The notes: a model not told the origin generated them from the letters alone. 64,000 nt of DNA from Rossellomorea marisflavi (GCA_003667865.1 CP033051.1:1571501-1635500); one strand, 5' to 3'; shown: positions 8,269-17,072, counted from the first letter of the stretch. Translations and numbers: made by a program.

Positions 8269-8619
8269 ATGAAACATGATCACAATGATGAAGCTGAAGA
8301 CTTAGGAATGATAGAACCATGTTGTTCAGATCACAGTGGTCGAACAAGTCATCATTCAGAAAAAGTAAAAAAGAGTTTAGTTAACAGACTGAATCGAATT
8401 GAAGGGCAAATTCGGGGCGTAAAAGGGTTAATTGAAAAAGACACATACTGTGATGATGTTATTACACAAATTTCCGCAGTGCAGTCAGCTTTAAATAGTT
8501 TTTCAAAGGTTCTTTTAGAAGCACACTTGAAAAGCTGTGTAACGGAGAGAATTCAAGATAATGATTTAGAAGTAGTCGATGAACTTCTTGTAACAATACA
8601 GAAACTAATGAAAAAATAG
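8269..8619 (+). CDS. csoR: Copper-sensing repressor CsoR
   Basis: This 116-residue all-helical CsoR-family repressor releases copper-export genes when Cu(I) binds. The three Cu(I) ligands of true CsoR are present in the W-x-Y order: C61 (TYCDD), H86 and C90 (AHLKSC). The core NRLNRIEGQIRGVKGLIE is classic. An N-terminal extension of ~34 residues is rich in His, Asp and Cys (EPCCSDHSGRTSHH) and could be an extra metal site. AAGGAG lies 8 bases before the ATG. It is followed after 11 bases by copZ, and G-rich operators precede both csoR and copA, which fixes the copper role rather than nickel or formaldehyde sensing. Confidence 0.95.
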   Translation: MKHDHNDEAEDLGMIEPCCSDHSGRTSHHSEKVKKSLVNRLNRIEGQIRGVKGLIEKDTYCDDVITQISAVQSALNSFSKVLLEAHLKSCVTERIQDNDLEVVDELLVTIQKLMKK

Positions 8620-8630
8620 GAGTGAGTGGA

Positions 8631-8837
8631 ATGGAACAAGTAACATTACAAGTTAGAGGCATGTCATGTAATCATTGTGTAAATGCTATTGAAGGAAATG
8701 TAGGAGAGCTACCTGGCGTTTCTTCTGTAACAGTGAATCTAGCTGAGGGAACGGTTCAGGTTGGATATGAGCCAGGAACGATTACATTAGATACGATTAA
8801 GGAAGTTATTGACGATCAAGGATATGACGTTGAATAA
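8631..8837 (+). CDS. copZ: Copper chaperone CopZ
   Basis: This 68-residue heavy-metal-associated domain protein carries Cu(I) in the cytoplasm and delivers it to CopA. The metal-binding motif GMSCNHC places the cysteines at 13 and 16, in the usual loop, and the remaining beta-alpha-beta pattern ends with DDQGYDVE as in B. subtilis CopZ. The start at 8631 is chosen because AGGAG is 8 bases upstream; an in-frame GTG at 8622 overlaps the ribosome site. It is co-transcribed with csoR and is separated from copA by a terminator hairpin. Confidence 0.95.
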   Translation: MEQVTLQVRGMSCNHCVNAIEGNVGELPGVSSVTVNLAEGTVQVGYEPGTITLDTIKEVIDDQGYDVE

Positions 8838-8841
8838 CATA

Positions 8842-8876
8842 AAAACGTGCAAATTAGAACTTGCACGTTTTATTTT
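8842..8876 (+). terminator. Terminator between copZ and copA
   Basis: AAACGTGCAA pairs with TTGCACGTTT around ATTAGAAC and is followed by TATTTT. The 3' arm contains TTGCAC (8861-8866), which could also serve as the -35 of a separate copA promoter. Confidence 0.75.
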
Positions 8877-8880
8877 CAAA

Positions 8881-8902
8881 TATAATATACCCCTATAGGG
8901 TA
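8881..8902 (+). promoter_or_regulatory. copA promoter -10 region and CsoR operator
   Basis: TATAATAT (8881-8888) fits a -10 box and is overlapped by the dyad TACCC-CTATA-GGGTA (8888-8902), a CsoR-type operator. The operator runs straight into the copA ribosome site AAAGGAG. Together with the preceding terminator this indicates that copA has its own copper-controlled promoter. Confidence 0.65.
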
Positions 8903-8916
8903 AAGGAGATGCCGAA

Positions 8917-11337
8917 ATGAGCACAAAGCTAAAGGAGCAAACCCTCCCAGTAACAGGTATGACCTGTGCATCATGTGCGGTTCGAATTGAAAAGGGTCTT
9001 AAGAAGATAGAAGGAATAGAAGAAGCCATTGTCAATTTTGCATTAGAGAGAACCTCGGTAACATATAATCCAGCGCAAACAAACATAGATGAGGTCAAGA
9101 AGAAAATACAGGACTTGGGCTATGATGTTCAAACAGACAAAGTCGAACTTAACATACTAGGAATGACGTGTGCTGCATGTTCGAATAGGATTGAAAAGGG
9201 TTTGAATAAGCTTGAGGGTGTAACCAAAGCAAACGTTAACTTAGCATTAGAGAGTGCAACCATTGAGTATGATTCCTCGACAGTCGATTATCATAAGATG
9301 ATTGACAAGGTCGAAAAGTTAGGATATCAAGCATCAAAAAAAGATGAGCATACAGAGAGTATAGAGGAAAGAAAGGAAAAAGACATTCAATCTCAAAAAC
9401 GAAAATTTCTATTTTCTCTCATTCTCTCTTTACCTTTACTATGGTCAATGGTTAGTCATTTTGAGTTTACTTCCTTTATTTATCTACCGGACCTATTCAT
9501 GAATCCATGGGTGCAATTTGCATTAGCAACACCCGTCCAGTTTATTGTCGGAAAGCAGTTTTATGTAGGAGCTTTCAAAGCTCTTAAAAATAAAAGTGCA
9601 AATATGGATGTCCTTGTTGCATTAGGAACATCTGCTGCCTATTTTTACAGCTTATATGTATCCATTAAGTCCATTGGAAGTCATGGGCACATGATTGAAC
9701 TCTATTATGAAACGAGCGCAATCCTTATTACACTCATTGTGTTAGGGAAACTATTTGAAGTAAGAGCAAAGGGACGGTCCTCAGAGGCGATTAAAAAGCT
9801 TATGGGCTTACAAGCAAAATCCGCATTGGTGATTCGCGATGGTCAAGAGATTGAGCTTCCACTTGAAGAGGTAATAGTAGGAGACCTTCTCAGTGTTCGT
9901 CCTGGAGAAAAGATACCGGTAGATGGGGAGATTGTGGAGGGGCGTTCCGCAGTTGATGAGTCAATGCTAACAGGAGAAAGCGTTCCTGTTGATAAAACGG
10001 TTGGCGATGCTGTTATTGGGGCAACAATTAATAAAAATGGTTTCGTAAAAATAAAAGCAACGAAGGTCGGGCGTGACACAGCATTAGCCCAAATTGTGAA
10101 AGTAGTCGAAGAGGCACAGGGATCTAAAGCACCAATCCAACGATTAGCTGATCAAATATCAGGTGTATTTGTACCAATTGTAGTCGGAATTGCTCTATTG
10201 ACCTTCTTCATATGGTTTGTTTGGGTTACACCTGGAGATATTGGAGAAGCGTTAGAGAAATTAATCGCAGTGTTAGTGATTGCTTGTCCATGTGCATTAG
10301 GGCTTGCCACACCTACATCCATTATGGCGGGTTCAGGAAGAGCAGCTGAATTTGGGATTCTTTTTAAAGGTGGAGAACACTTAGAAACAACCCATAGAGT
10401 CAATACCATATTATTGGATAAGACAGGTACAGTTACAAATGGTACTCCGGTCTTAACAGATATTGAGGTTGTTCCAGAGCTTGATGAAGAACAATTTTTA
10501 TCATTCGTTGCATCTGCAGAAAATCAATCAGAGCACCCACTAGCACAAGCGATTGTATCAGGAATAAAAGAAAAAGGAATCTCTCTAAAAGAAGTGGAAG
10601 AATTTGAAGCCATTCCTGGTTTTGGGATAAGAGCTAAGGTAGAAGGAACCGAGATCTTAATTGGAACCGAGAAATTAATGACACAAAATCAAATAGATAT
10701 TCAGAAAGCGATTGAGCACAAAGAACAACTTGAGGAAAAAGGAAAAACAGCCATGCTCATTGCTTTTAACCAACAGTATGCTGGTATGGTCGCAGTTGCA
10801 GATACGATAAAAGCTTCTTCAAAAGCAGCAGTGAAGAGATTGAAAGACATGGGCCTTGATGTTGTTATGATTACAGGAGATAACAAAAGAACCGCAGAGT
10901 TTATAGCTAAAGAAGCAGGCATTCATAGAGTCATTGCAGAAGTACTACCAGAAGGGAAAGCAGATGAGGTTCGCAAGCTTCAAGAAGAAGGTAAAATAGT
11001 CGCAATGGTTGGAGACGGTATTAATGATGCACCTGCCTTAGCTACTGCTGATATTGGTATGGCAATTGGAACCGGAACAGATGTAGCGATGGAAGCAGCA
11101 GATATAACATTGATACGTGGTGATTTAGCAAGTATTGCGGATGCCATTATGATGAGTAAGAAAACCATTCGAAATATAAAACAAAATCTCTTTTGGGCGT
11201 TTGCTTATAATACGCTTGGAATACCGATTGCGGCTCTAGGCTTCCTAGCCCCTTGGTTAGCGGGAGCAGCAATGGCATTTAGCTCTGTATCTGTCGTCAT
11301 CAATGCCTTACGTCTGCAAAGAGTGAAGTTGAAGTAA
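8917..11337 (+). CDS. copA: Copper-exporting P1B-type ATPase CopA
   Basis: This 806-residue membrane ATPase exports Cu(I). Two N-terminal HMA domains carry MTCASC (C17, C20) and MTCAAC (C85, C88). About eight membrane segments follow. The transport motif CPC is at 457-459, the phosphorylated aspartate is D501 in DKTGT, the actuator motif is TGES, and the hinge motif GDGINDAP is intact. The final membrane helices keep [10 protein letters not shown] and MAFSSVSVV, the Cu(I)-specific signatures. AAAGGAG precedes the ATG. CsoR, CopZ and CopA thus form a complete copper-resistance set. Confidence 0.97.
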   Translation: MSTKLKEQTLPVTGMTCASCAVRIEKGLKKIEGIEEAIVNFALERTSVTYNPAQTNIDEVKKKIQDLGYDVQTDKVELNILGMTCAACSNRIEKGLNKLEGVTKANVNLALESATIEYDSSTVDYHKMIDKVEKLGYQASKKDEHTESIEERKEKDIQSQKRKFLFSLILSLPLLWSMVSHFEFTSFIYLPDLFMNPWVQFALATPVQFIVGKQFYVGAFKALKNKSANMDVLVALGTSAAYFYSLYVSIKSIGSHGHMIELYYETSAILITLIVLGKLFEVRAKGRSSEAIKKLMGLQAKSALVIRDGQEIELPLEEVIVGDLLSVRPGEKIPVDGEIVEGRSAVDESMLTGESVPVDKTVGDAVIGATINKNGFVKIKATKVGRDTALAQIVKVVEEAQGSKAPIQRLADQISGVFVPIVVGIALLTFFIWFVWVTPGDIGEALEKLIAVLVIACPCALGLATPTSIMAGSGRAAEFGILFKGGEHLETTHRVNTILLDKTGTVTNGTPVLTDIEVVPELDEEQFLSFVASAENQSEHPLAQAIVSGIKEKGISLKEVEEFEAIPGFGIRAKVEGTEILIGTEKLMTQNQIDIQKAIEHKEQLEEKGKTAMLIAFNQQYAGMVAVADTIKASSKAAVKRLKDMGLDVVMITGDNKRTAEFIAKEAGIHRVIAEVLPEGKADEVRKLQEEGKIVAMVGDGINDAPALATADIGMAIGTGTDVAMEAADITLIRGDLASIADAIMMSKKTIRNIKQNLFWAFAYNTLGIPIAALGFLAPWLAGAAMAFSSVSVVINALRLQRVKLK

Positions 11338-11492
11338 CCGTAACCGCAGAAATGAGAAGAATGTCTAATTTTGATGAAGGAAAGATAGTTTGCTCTTGTA
11401 TACTATAGGCAACACTATTACTGTTCTACTTTTTACATTGATTTCTAACAACACAGAATGAACAACAAGGCTAAATCAATACAAAAAGTGGA

Positions 11493-11544
11493 AGGGACTG
11501 TTCTACTAAGGTGCAAACCTTTGGGTAGGACAGTCTCTTTTTGT
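11493..11544 (+). terminator. Rho-independent terminator after copA
   Basis: GACTGTTCTAC and GTAGGACAGTC pair with one G-U pair, followed by TCTTTTTG. The stem is long and lies 160 bases past the copA stop. Confidence 0.8.
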
Positions 11545-11585
11545 TTTACAAATTTGTTTAAAAAGTAAGCCACTTTCCACTTGTG

Positions 11586-11765
11586 TTAAGAATTTCTTTT
11601 TTGATTTTCTTCAAGTTGCTTTGAAATATGATCAAGCTTTCGCTGGATGTCATCGTTTTGTTTTTTACGTGTAAACAGAAAGCGAATGAAATAAATAATT
11701 GCAATTCCAAAACCAATTACCACCAAAAACATTATTAGTTGAAAAATCACATCTCCAATATTCAA
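11586..11765 (-). CDS. DUF4083-like small membrane protein
   Basis: This 59-residue protein is read from a TTG codon whose upstream GAGGTGAGG is well placed; the earlier GTG at 11795 lacks a ribosome site. It has one membrane helix (roughly residues 6-31, VIFQLIMFLVVIGFGIAII) and a basic then coiled-coil tail (DIQRKLDHISKQLEENQ). This architecture matches DUF4083 proteins of Bacillus, of unknown role. It is a lone gene pointing away from the flotillin gene. Confidence 0.75.
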   Translation of the reverse strand: MNIGDVIFQLIMFLVVIGFGIAIIYFIRFLFTRKKQNDDIQRKLDHISKQLEENQKRNS

Positions 11766-11909
11766 TACCCTCACCTCTTGAGTAAAGTATATCACAGAAC
11801 ATAATCAAAATATCCAAAACTAGGAAGTAAGAATCATCCCTTTTTCCTATTTTGCTATGTTACAATAAACATGAAAATTGTCTCATTTTGGAAGGTGAAA
11901 GGAGGAAGT

Positions 11910-11963
11910 ATGATAACAGGGATGTCTGCATATCCATTATATGTGTTGGCAAGAATCGACTAA
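11910..11963 (+). CDS. Possible 17-residue leader peptide
   Basis: A very strong AAAGGAGG lies 6 bases before an ATG that opens only 17 codons (MITGMSAYPLYVLARID). It resembles no family known to me. It lies 35 bases before the SigW promoter of the flotillin gene, so it would be read from another upstream promoter. It may be the relic start of a lost gene, for example the NfeD partner usually found here, or a leader peptide. Confidence 0.3.
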   Translation: MITGMSAYPLYVLARID

Positions 11964-11997
11964 GGTTAGTATGGCTTGTCTTATTTTGTAATTTATT

Positions 11998-12023
11998 TGA
12001 AACCATTTAATGTTCCATTCGTA
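11998..12023 (+). promoter_or_regulatory. SigW-type ECF promoter for the flotillin gene
   Basis: TGAAAC (11998-12003), exactly 16 bases, then CGTA (12020-12023) matches the B. subtilis SigW promoter consensus at every key base. It lies 147 bases before the flotillin start. B. subtilis yuaFGI, which encodes this flotillin, is a known SigW operon, so the match is functionally coherent. Confidence 0.8.
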
Positions 12024-12169
12024 AATATAAGTACAGCTAGCTGATACAATGTCATGACAATGGTATTTTACTAACAACTTAAATGAACGAATCTTTGAAA
12101 AAGACAGCTGCCAACAGGCAAGTAAGTTATTAGTAAAGGGTACATTTGAACCAAAGAGGAGGAGAATGC

Positions 12170-13624
12170 ATGTTAACGTCAATCGGAATCTTAATCTTTT
12201 TAATTCCTATTCTAGTTATTGCTGCAATCGGGGGAGTCGTTTATTACTTTTGGGTGAAAATCCGCTATCGTACAGCAAGATCCAACCAGGCACTTATTAT
12301 TACAGGACCTAAATTAGGAGATCCAGAGAAAGAGACCAATATTTTCACAGATGATGAAGGTCGTTCCATGAAAATTATCCGTGGTGGTGGATATCGTTTA
12401 AGACGTTTCCAAACAGCCACTCCGGTAAACTTAACGTCCTTTCAACTAAAGTTAACAACACCAAGAGTATACACAAATGGTGGAGTACCAATCGTAGCAG
12501 ATGCAGTTGCGATGGTTAAAGTAGCAGATTCCCTTAATGGAATTGCCAATTATGCTGAGCAATTCTTAGGAAAAGATCAAGGTGAAATTGAAGAAGAAAT
12601 TATTGAAGTTCTTGGAAGTAATCTACGTGCGATTCTTTCTAAGATGACGGTTGAAGATATTAATAGTGACCGTGAAAAATTCAACAATGATGTTGCGGAA
12701 GTAGCACAAAAACAATTAGATCTAATGGGCTTCAAAATTACAGCACTAGGATTAACAGACCTACGAGATGCTGATGAGGAAAATGGATACTTAGAAAACT
12801 TAGGTAGACCTCGAATTGCAGAGGTTCGTAAGCAAGCTGAAATTGCAGAAGCAGATACAGAACGGGAAACTCGTATCCACAGAGCGAAAACAGACCAGGA
12901 AGCGAAGGAAGAAGAATATAAGCGTCAAATTTCAGTAGCAGAATCAAAGAAAGAAAAAGATATTAAAGATGCTGCGTTTAAAGAAGAAACAGAACGTGCT
13001 CGTGCAAAGTCAGAGCAGTCTTATGAGTTAGAAAAGGCGAAACTAGCAAAAGAAGTTACAGAAGAAGAACTAGCACTGAAATTTATGGAACGTGAACGTG
13101 CTGTTAAGCTAGAGGAAGAAGAAAGTAAAGTCCGTAAAGCGAAAGCAGACGCTGAGTATTATGAAACAACTCGTAAAGCAGAAGCGGAAGCTCGTAAAGC
13201 TGAAATTGACGGGGAAGCACAAGCGAACGTTATTCGTGAACGCGGTAAAGCCGAAGCAGAGTCACGTAAGCTATTAGCAGAAGCAATGGAAAAACACGGA
13301 GATGTGATCATTACTGAGAAATTAATCGAAATGCTCCCAATCTTTGCTGAAAAAATTGCTCAGCCACTTAACAATATTGAGTCAGTTAAAATCATTGATT
13401 CTGGAAATGGTCAAGGTGTACCATCGTTCGGAAAAAGCATTACCAGAACCATGGTCGACATGCAGGAGCCTTTAAAGGAAATGACAGGAATTGATGTCGG
13501 TGAGCTATTACGTTCGTATGCAAACCGAGCAAAAGACAATGGAGCGCAGCCAACTGTAGCAGCACCTCCTGTAACGGAAACACCAGCAGCTCCACAAGAG
13601 TCTAGTGACCGTACGGAAAGTTAA
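12170..13624 (+). CDS. floT: Flotillin FloT (YuaG)
   Basis: This 484-residue flotillin organises functional membrane microdomains and membrane fluidity. A hydrophobic N-terminal hairpin (about residues 5-27) anchors it; the SPFH domain follows to about residue 190. A long charged coiled coil rich in EA and KA repeats runs to about 340, followed by KLLAEAMEKHGDVII and a proline/alanine-rich tail. GAGGAGGAG precedes the ATG at 12170; the TTG at 12146 is not needed. A SigW-type promoter lies upstream. The NfeD protein gene (yuaF) normally paired with it is absent, which is unusual. Confidence 0.93.
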   Translation: MLTSIGILIFLIPILVIAAIGGVVYYFWVKIRYRTARSNQALIITGPKLGDPEKETNIFTDDEGRSMKIIRGGGYRLRRFQTATPVNLTSFQLKLTTPRVYTNGGVPIVADAVAMVKVADSLNGIANYAEQFLGKDQGEIEEEIIEVLGSNLRAILSKMTVEDINSDREKFNNDVAEVAQKQLDLMGFKITALGLTDLRDADEENGYLENLGRPRIAEVRKQAEIAEADTERETRIHRAKTDQEAKEEEYKRQISVAESKKEKDIKDAAFKEETERARAKSEQSYELEKAKLAKEVTEEELALKFMERERAVKLEEEESKVRKAKADAEYYETTRKAEAEARKAEIDGEAQANVIRERGKAEAESRKLLAEAMEKHGDVIITEKLIEMLPIFAEKIAQPLNNIESVKIIDSGNGQGVPSFGKSITRTMVDMQEPLKEMTGIDVGELLRSYANRAKDNGAQPTVAAPPVTETPAAPQESSDRTES

Positions 13625-13641
13625 TTATCGATCTATTAAGA

Positions 13642-13674
13642 GACAGTCCTGGAGTATGCTGGGACTGTTTTTTC
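13642..13674 (+). terminator. Rho-independent terminator after floT
   Basis: ACAGTCC and GGGACTGT pair around TGGAGTATGCT, followed by TTTTTTC. Confidence 0.85.
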
Positions 13675-13737
13675 TTGTTTTGAGTTTATGGGCTGTGATA
13701 TACATTTTTTGGTAAAATGAACAAGTTATTTAAAAAG

Positions 13738-14062
13738 AAGCACAAGTTTGTTGAGAAAAGGCACAAGTTTCCCGGTTTGGGGCACAAGTTTGTGGCAAAG
13801 AAGCACAAGTATTGTTAGAAAAGGCACAAATAGCATTAAAGAGTCACAAGTTAGCATCAAGGAAGCACAAGTATTGTTAGAAAAGGCACAAATAGCATTA
13901 AAGAGTCACAAGTTAGCATCAAGGAAGCACAAGTTTAGTTAGTAAAGGCAGAATCTAGCAGCAAAGAGGTACAAGTTTAGTTAGAAAAGGCACAAGCTAT
14001 CAGCAAAGAGTCACAAGTTTCGGGTAGAAAAGGTACAAACTAGCACAAAAGAGTCCCAAGTT
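13738..14062. repeat. Phased array of 16 CACAAG-like boxes
   Basis: Boxes related to GCACAAGTT begin near 13741, 13762, 13783, 13804, 13825, 13845, 13866, 13887, 13907, 13928, 13949, 13970, 13991, 14012, 14034 and 14055, all in one orientation and 20-22 bases apart. Three successive box types make a 62-bp higher-order unit, and the copies at 13803-13864 and 13865-13926 are identical or nearly so. An apparent ORF at 13748-13942 is only a reading of the repeat. The array fills the space between the floT terminator and the HD-GYP gene promoter region. The spacers are related rather than unique, so it is not CRISPR. Confidence 0.85.
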
Positions 14063-14276
14063 TTTTGAACATACTTTTAAGTAAAATGTAGTCCCTAATA
14101 GAAATTACTCAAATTTTTACAAAAAACGACAATAGCCCCCTATTTTGTAGTATTATTTTCATAGGTGAATCATCCTATTTTACCTCTCCTAATCTAAAGA
14201 TTATTTAATAGCTAATGGGAAATAGGGTTAAGTACGGACCAAGTTCTAATCAATGGAATAATAGGAGGATCTAGAC

Positions 14277-15383
14277 GTGCGTTTAGTAACAATAGACCGT
14301 TGTCAGCCTGGACAAATTGTAGGGAAGCAAATCTATAACGTAAATGGTAGTGTCCTTTTAACAAAGGGTTCAAAGCTTACAGAACGAGTAATTAAACGAC
14401 TGAAGAAGTTAAATGTATCAACATTTTACATAGAGGATGAATTATCAGAAGGAATTGAAATCCTTGATATTATTCCAGAGGAACTAAGAATTGAAGCGGA
14501 AATAACGATTACAGAGGGCTTTAAAACGATTGCGGAGCTACATCATAACAAGGCTAATCTCCAAAGCATGATGAAGTCAGGAAGAGCAATACGGAGCTTT
14601 CAAAAGGTGTTTCGTGATATTTTAGATTGTTTAATTGATCATTATCAGGCGTTAAGTTTATTGGCAACAACAAAGGTGTACGAGAATCATATTTTCACTC
14701 ATAGCCTAAATGTATCCATTTATTCTTGTCAGCTTGGGCTCGAAAATGGCTTGCCTCTAAAGCAAATTGAGGAAATCGGTCTTGGAGCCATGTTACATGA
14801 TCTTGGAAAGATGTATGTCCCGCAAGAGATTCTCACAAAACCAGGTGAATTAACACGAGAAGAATATGAGCTTGTTCAAAAGCATTGTGAGCTTGGCTTT
14901 GAAACGCTTCGAAAAATTCATGAGTTTCCTTTAACCGCGGCGCATTGTGCGTTTCAGCATCATGAGCGCATGGATGGCAAAGGATATCCACGCGGATTAA
15001 AGGAACATGAAATTCATAAGTATGCCAAAATCATTGGAGTTTGTGATGTATTTGATGCCGTAACAAGTCCAAGAGCGTATCGTCCAGCCTATCTTCCACA
15101 CCAAGGGATTGAGATTCTATCTGCTGGAGCGGGAACCCAGTTTGATGCAAATCAAGTGAAAGCTTTTAAAGAATGTATCGCCATTTATCCGCAAGGAATG
15201 ACGGTTAAGTTGGATGACGGAAGAGCCGGAATTGTAACCATGTACAATTATAAAGCTGCGGGCAGGCCTGAAATCCGAATCATTCGGGATGAAGAAAACC
15301 AATCGATTAAGCCCTATGAAATGGACTTAGCTGCAGAAGAAAACATGAACATTGAAATTATAGAAGCCGCCCCGCTTTTATAA
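14277..15383 (+). CDS. HD-GYP domain protein (probable c-di-GMP phosphodiesterase)
   Basis: This 368-residue cytoplasmic protein has an HD-GYP domain at about residues 130-290. The metal-binding HD is H174-D175 (HDLGK) and the GYP signature is 236-238 (HHERMDGKGYPRG). HD-GYP proteins hydrolyse c-di-GMP or other cyclic dinucleotides. The N-terminal ~110 residues resemble the short beta-rich lead-in of Bacillus HD-GYP proteins, and ~70 residues after the domain form a small C-terminal extension. The start is GTG at 14277 with AGGAGG 8 bases upstream. A riboswitch-controlled diguanylate cyclase lies 21 kb downstream, so both halves of c-di-GMP metabolism occur in this window. Confidence 0.9.
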   Translation: MRLVTIDRCQPGQIVGKQIYNVNGSVLLTKGSKLTERVIKRLKKLNVSTFYIEDELSEGIEILDIIPEELRIEAEITITEGFKTIAELHHNKANLQSMMKSGRAIRSFQKVFRDILDCLIDHYQALSLLATTKVYENHIFTHSLNVSIYSCQLGLENGLPLKQIEEIGLGAMLHDLGKMYVPQEILTKPGELTREEYELVQKHCELGFETLRKIHEFPLTAAHCAFQHHERMDGKGYPRGLKEHEIHKYAKIIGVCDVFDAVTSPRAYRPAYLPHQGIEILSAGAGTQFDANQVKAFKECIAIYPQGMTVKLDDGRAGIVTMYNYKAAGRPEIRIIRDEENQSIKPYEMDLAAEENMNIEIIEAAPLL

Positions 15384-15410
15384 GGGACAATTATTAAATC
15401 ATGATAAGAA

Positions 15411-15495
15411 TCTGCACAGAGTTGCTTGAGCGCGGCTACTAAACCCACATGTGAATAGAGTGCCGCTATAAAGGAAAAAGTGCCCCTTTTTAAAC
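15411..15495. repeat. Truncated repeat edge plus GTGCC boxes
   Basis: TGCACAGAGTTGCTTGA (from 15413) is shared with the left flank of the dispersed repeat at 3576, and GCG follows in both, suggesting a truncated or decayed copy. Immediately after it two AGTGCC boxes (15459 and 15479) lie 20 bases apart. No ORF or standard regulatory motif is visible. Confidence 0.4.
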
Positions 15496-15510
15496 AATAG
15501 TAAGAATAGA

Positions 15511-15545
15511 AAGCTGTTATCAAGTGATTGATAACGGCTTTTTTG
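15511..15545 (+). terminator. Rho-independent terminator
   Basis: GCTGTTATCA pairs with TGATAACGGC (one G-U pair) and is followed by T6. It probably ends the HD-GYP transcript. Confidence 0.8.
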
Positions 15546-15808
15546 TTGTTTACTAATTCGTGAAGGCAAAATCAATGTCAAACTCTAATTGATAATAACA
15601 AAATCATTAACAAAATTATTAAATGGAAAAATTAAGAAAGAAGTCATAGAATTTTTTTGGTTAATTTTAGTTCTTTTTGCAAACATTATTCTTGTAAAGT
15701 TGATGAAAGCATTCGTCGGAAATACTCTTATATCGGGAATTTGAAGGGGAAAAAGCAAAAAAATTAGAAAAGCAAAAGTATGTATTCCTAATTTTACCAC
15801 CCATATAT
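15546..15808. other. AT-rich spacer before des
   Basis: This stretch is strongly AT-rich and contains a minus-strand frame of 71 codons with no ribosome site, which I treat as chance. I see no other feature. Confidence 0.5.
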
Positions 15809-15843
15809 GACATTTATCATGGGTTGTACATGACAGCTATGTC
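15809..15843 (+). promoter_or_regulatory. Putative DesR operator upstream of des
   Basis: TCATG (15817-15821) and CATGA (15829-15833) form an inverted repeat with 7 bases between, nested in GACAT (15809-15813) and ATGTC (15839-15843). In B. subtilis phosphorylated DesR binds an inverted repeat containing TCATGA-like half-sites upstream of the des promoter. The position, 64 bases before the des start and next to desKR, supports the same role; the exact half-site match is by eye. Confidence 0.55.
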
Positions 15844-15906
15844 TTACAATAATTTTTCTAATCTATATACTTAAAAATACTAAAACTGAAAAGGATTTGA
15901 TAAGAA

Positions 15907-16944
15907 ATGACGAAGCAACAAGGGAACATGTTGAGAAAACAAGTCGCGCCATATGAAGGTCCAAAGACGAGTGCGAGTATTCTCCAATTAATTAATACAT
16001 TTGTGCCGTTCATGTTAATATGGTTCCTTGCTTATAAAAGCCTTTCAATTTCTTACTTTTTAACACTTGCTTTAGCTATTGTAGGTGCGGGTCTGTTAAC
16101 GAGAATCTTTATTATTTTTCATGACTGCTGTCACCACTCATTCTTTAGAAACCGTAAAGCGAACAAAATTATTGGAACGATTGCCGGTGTCGTCACACTG
16201 TTTCCATATCATCAATGGCAGCACAGCCATAATATTCATCATGCAACAAGTAGTAACTTAGATAAGCGTGGCGTGGGAGATATTTGGGTTCTAACTGTAG
16301 CTGAATATCGTGAAGCATCACTAGTAACGAAAGTAAAATATCGCTTATATCGTAATCCATTTGTTATGTTTATTTTGGGTCCAATTTACGTATTCTTAAT
16401 CTTAAACCGTTTTAATCGTAAAGGGGCAAGAAAGAAAGAACGTATCAACACATATATCACAAACATTTCTATTGTCGCTGTTGTCGCACTTCTTTGTTAT
16501 CTTGTTGGATGGCAAGCATTCTTACTTGTGCAACTGCCGATTTTCTGGATATCAGGAACAGTAGGCGTTTGGTTATTTTATGTGCAGCATACTTTTGAGG
16601 ATTCCTATTTTGAAGAGAATGATGAATGGGAGTTTGTAAAAGCAGCAACAGAGGGTAGTTCTTTCTATAAGCTTCCAAAAATTCTTCAGTGGTTTACAGG
16701 GAATATTGGGTATCACCATGTACATCATTTAAGCCCTCGTGTTCCGAACTATAAATTAGAAGAAGCACACGAACATACAGATCCATTACAGCATGTACCA
16801 ACGATTACACTTGCTACTAGCTTACGATCGTTGAAGTTTAGATTGTGGGATGAAGAAGAAAAGAAATTTGTTAGTTACAAGTATGCAAAGAAATCTGTTG
16901 CAAAAGTCGAAACAATGAACATACAACCAAAGACAGTAAAATAA
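15907..16944 (+). CDS. des: Acyl-lipid fatty acid desaturase Des
   Basis: This 345-residue integral membrane di-iron desaturase introduces a double bond into membrane phospholipid acyl chains at low temperature (Delta5 in B. subtilis). All three histidine boxes are visible: HDCCHH (72-77), HSHNIHH (106-112) and HHVHH (270-274). Hydrophobic segments at about 28-70 and 185-235 supply the membrane hairpins. An AAAGGA-type site lies before the ATG. It has its own terminator and is followed by the sensor desK and regulator desR, as in B. subtilis, so it is expected to be cold-induced. Confidence 0.95.
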   Translation: MTKQQGNMLRKQVAPYEGPKTSASILQLINTFVPFMLIWFLAYKSLSISYFLTLALAIVGAGLLTRIFIIFHDCCHHSFFRNRKANKIIGTIAGVVTLFPYHQWQHSHNIHHATSSNLDKRGVGDIWVLTVAEYREASLVTKVKYRLYRNPFVMFILGPIYVFLILNRFNRKGARKKERINTYITNISIVAVVALLCYLVGWQAFLLVQLPIFWISGTVGVWLFYVQHTFEDSYFEENDEWEFVKAATEGSSFYKLPKILQWFTGNIGYHHVHHLSPRVPNYKLEEAHEHTDPLQHVPTITLATSLRSLKFRLWDEEEKKFVSYKYAKKSVAKVETMNIQPKTVK

Positions 16945-16950
16945 AGACAA

Positions 16951-16998
16951 CGATGTGTAGAAGAAAAATAGCGTAGCTTTCTTCTACACATCTTTTAT
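16951..16998 (+). terminator. Rho-independent terminator after des
   Basis: GATGTGTAGAAG pairs perfectly with CTTCTACACATC and is followed by TTTTAT. It separates des from desKR. Confidence 0.85.
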
Positions 16999-17072
16999 AT
17001 TCAACCGTTGACACATGGTATGATAATACATGAATGATAACAGTCTAGCTCAATAGATAAAGAGGGTATTTT

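Noticed and set aside
13748..13942. 64-codon frame in the CACAAG array
   Set aside because: It follows the repeat, has no ribosome site and its residues simply mirror the repeated unit.
13738..14062. CRISPR array
   Set aside because: Repeats are only ~10 bases, the spacers are related to one another, and no cas genes are near.
15585..15800. Minus-strand 71-codon frame
   Set aside because: No ribosome site and AT-driven composition; no family resemblance.
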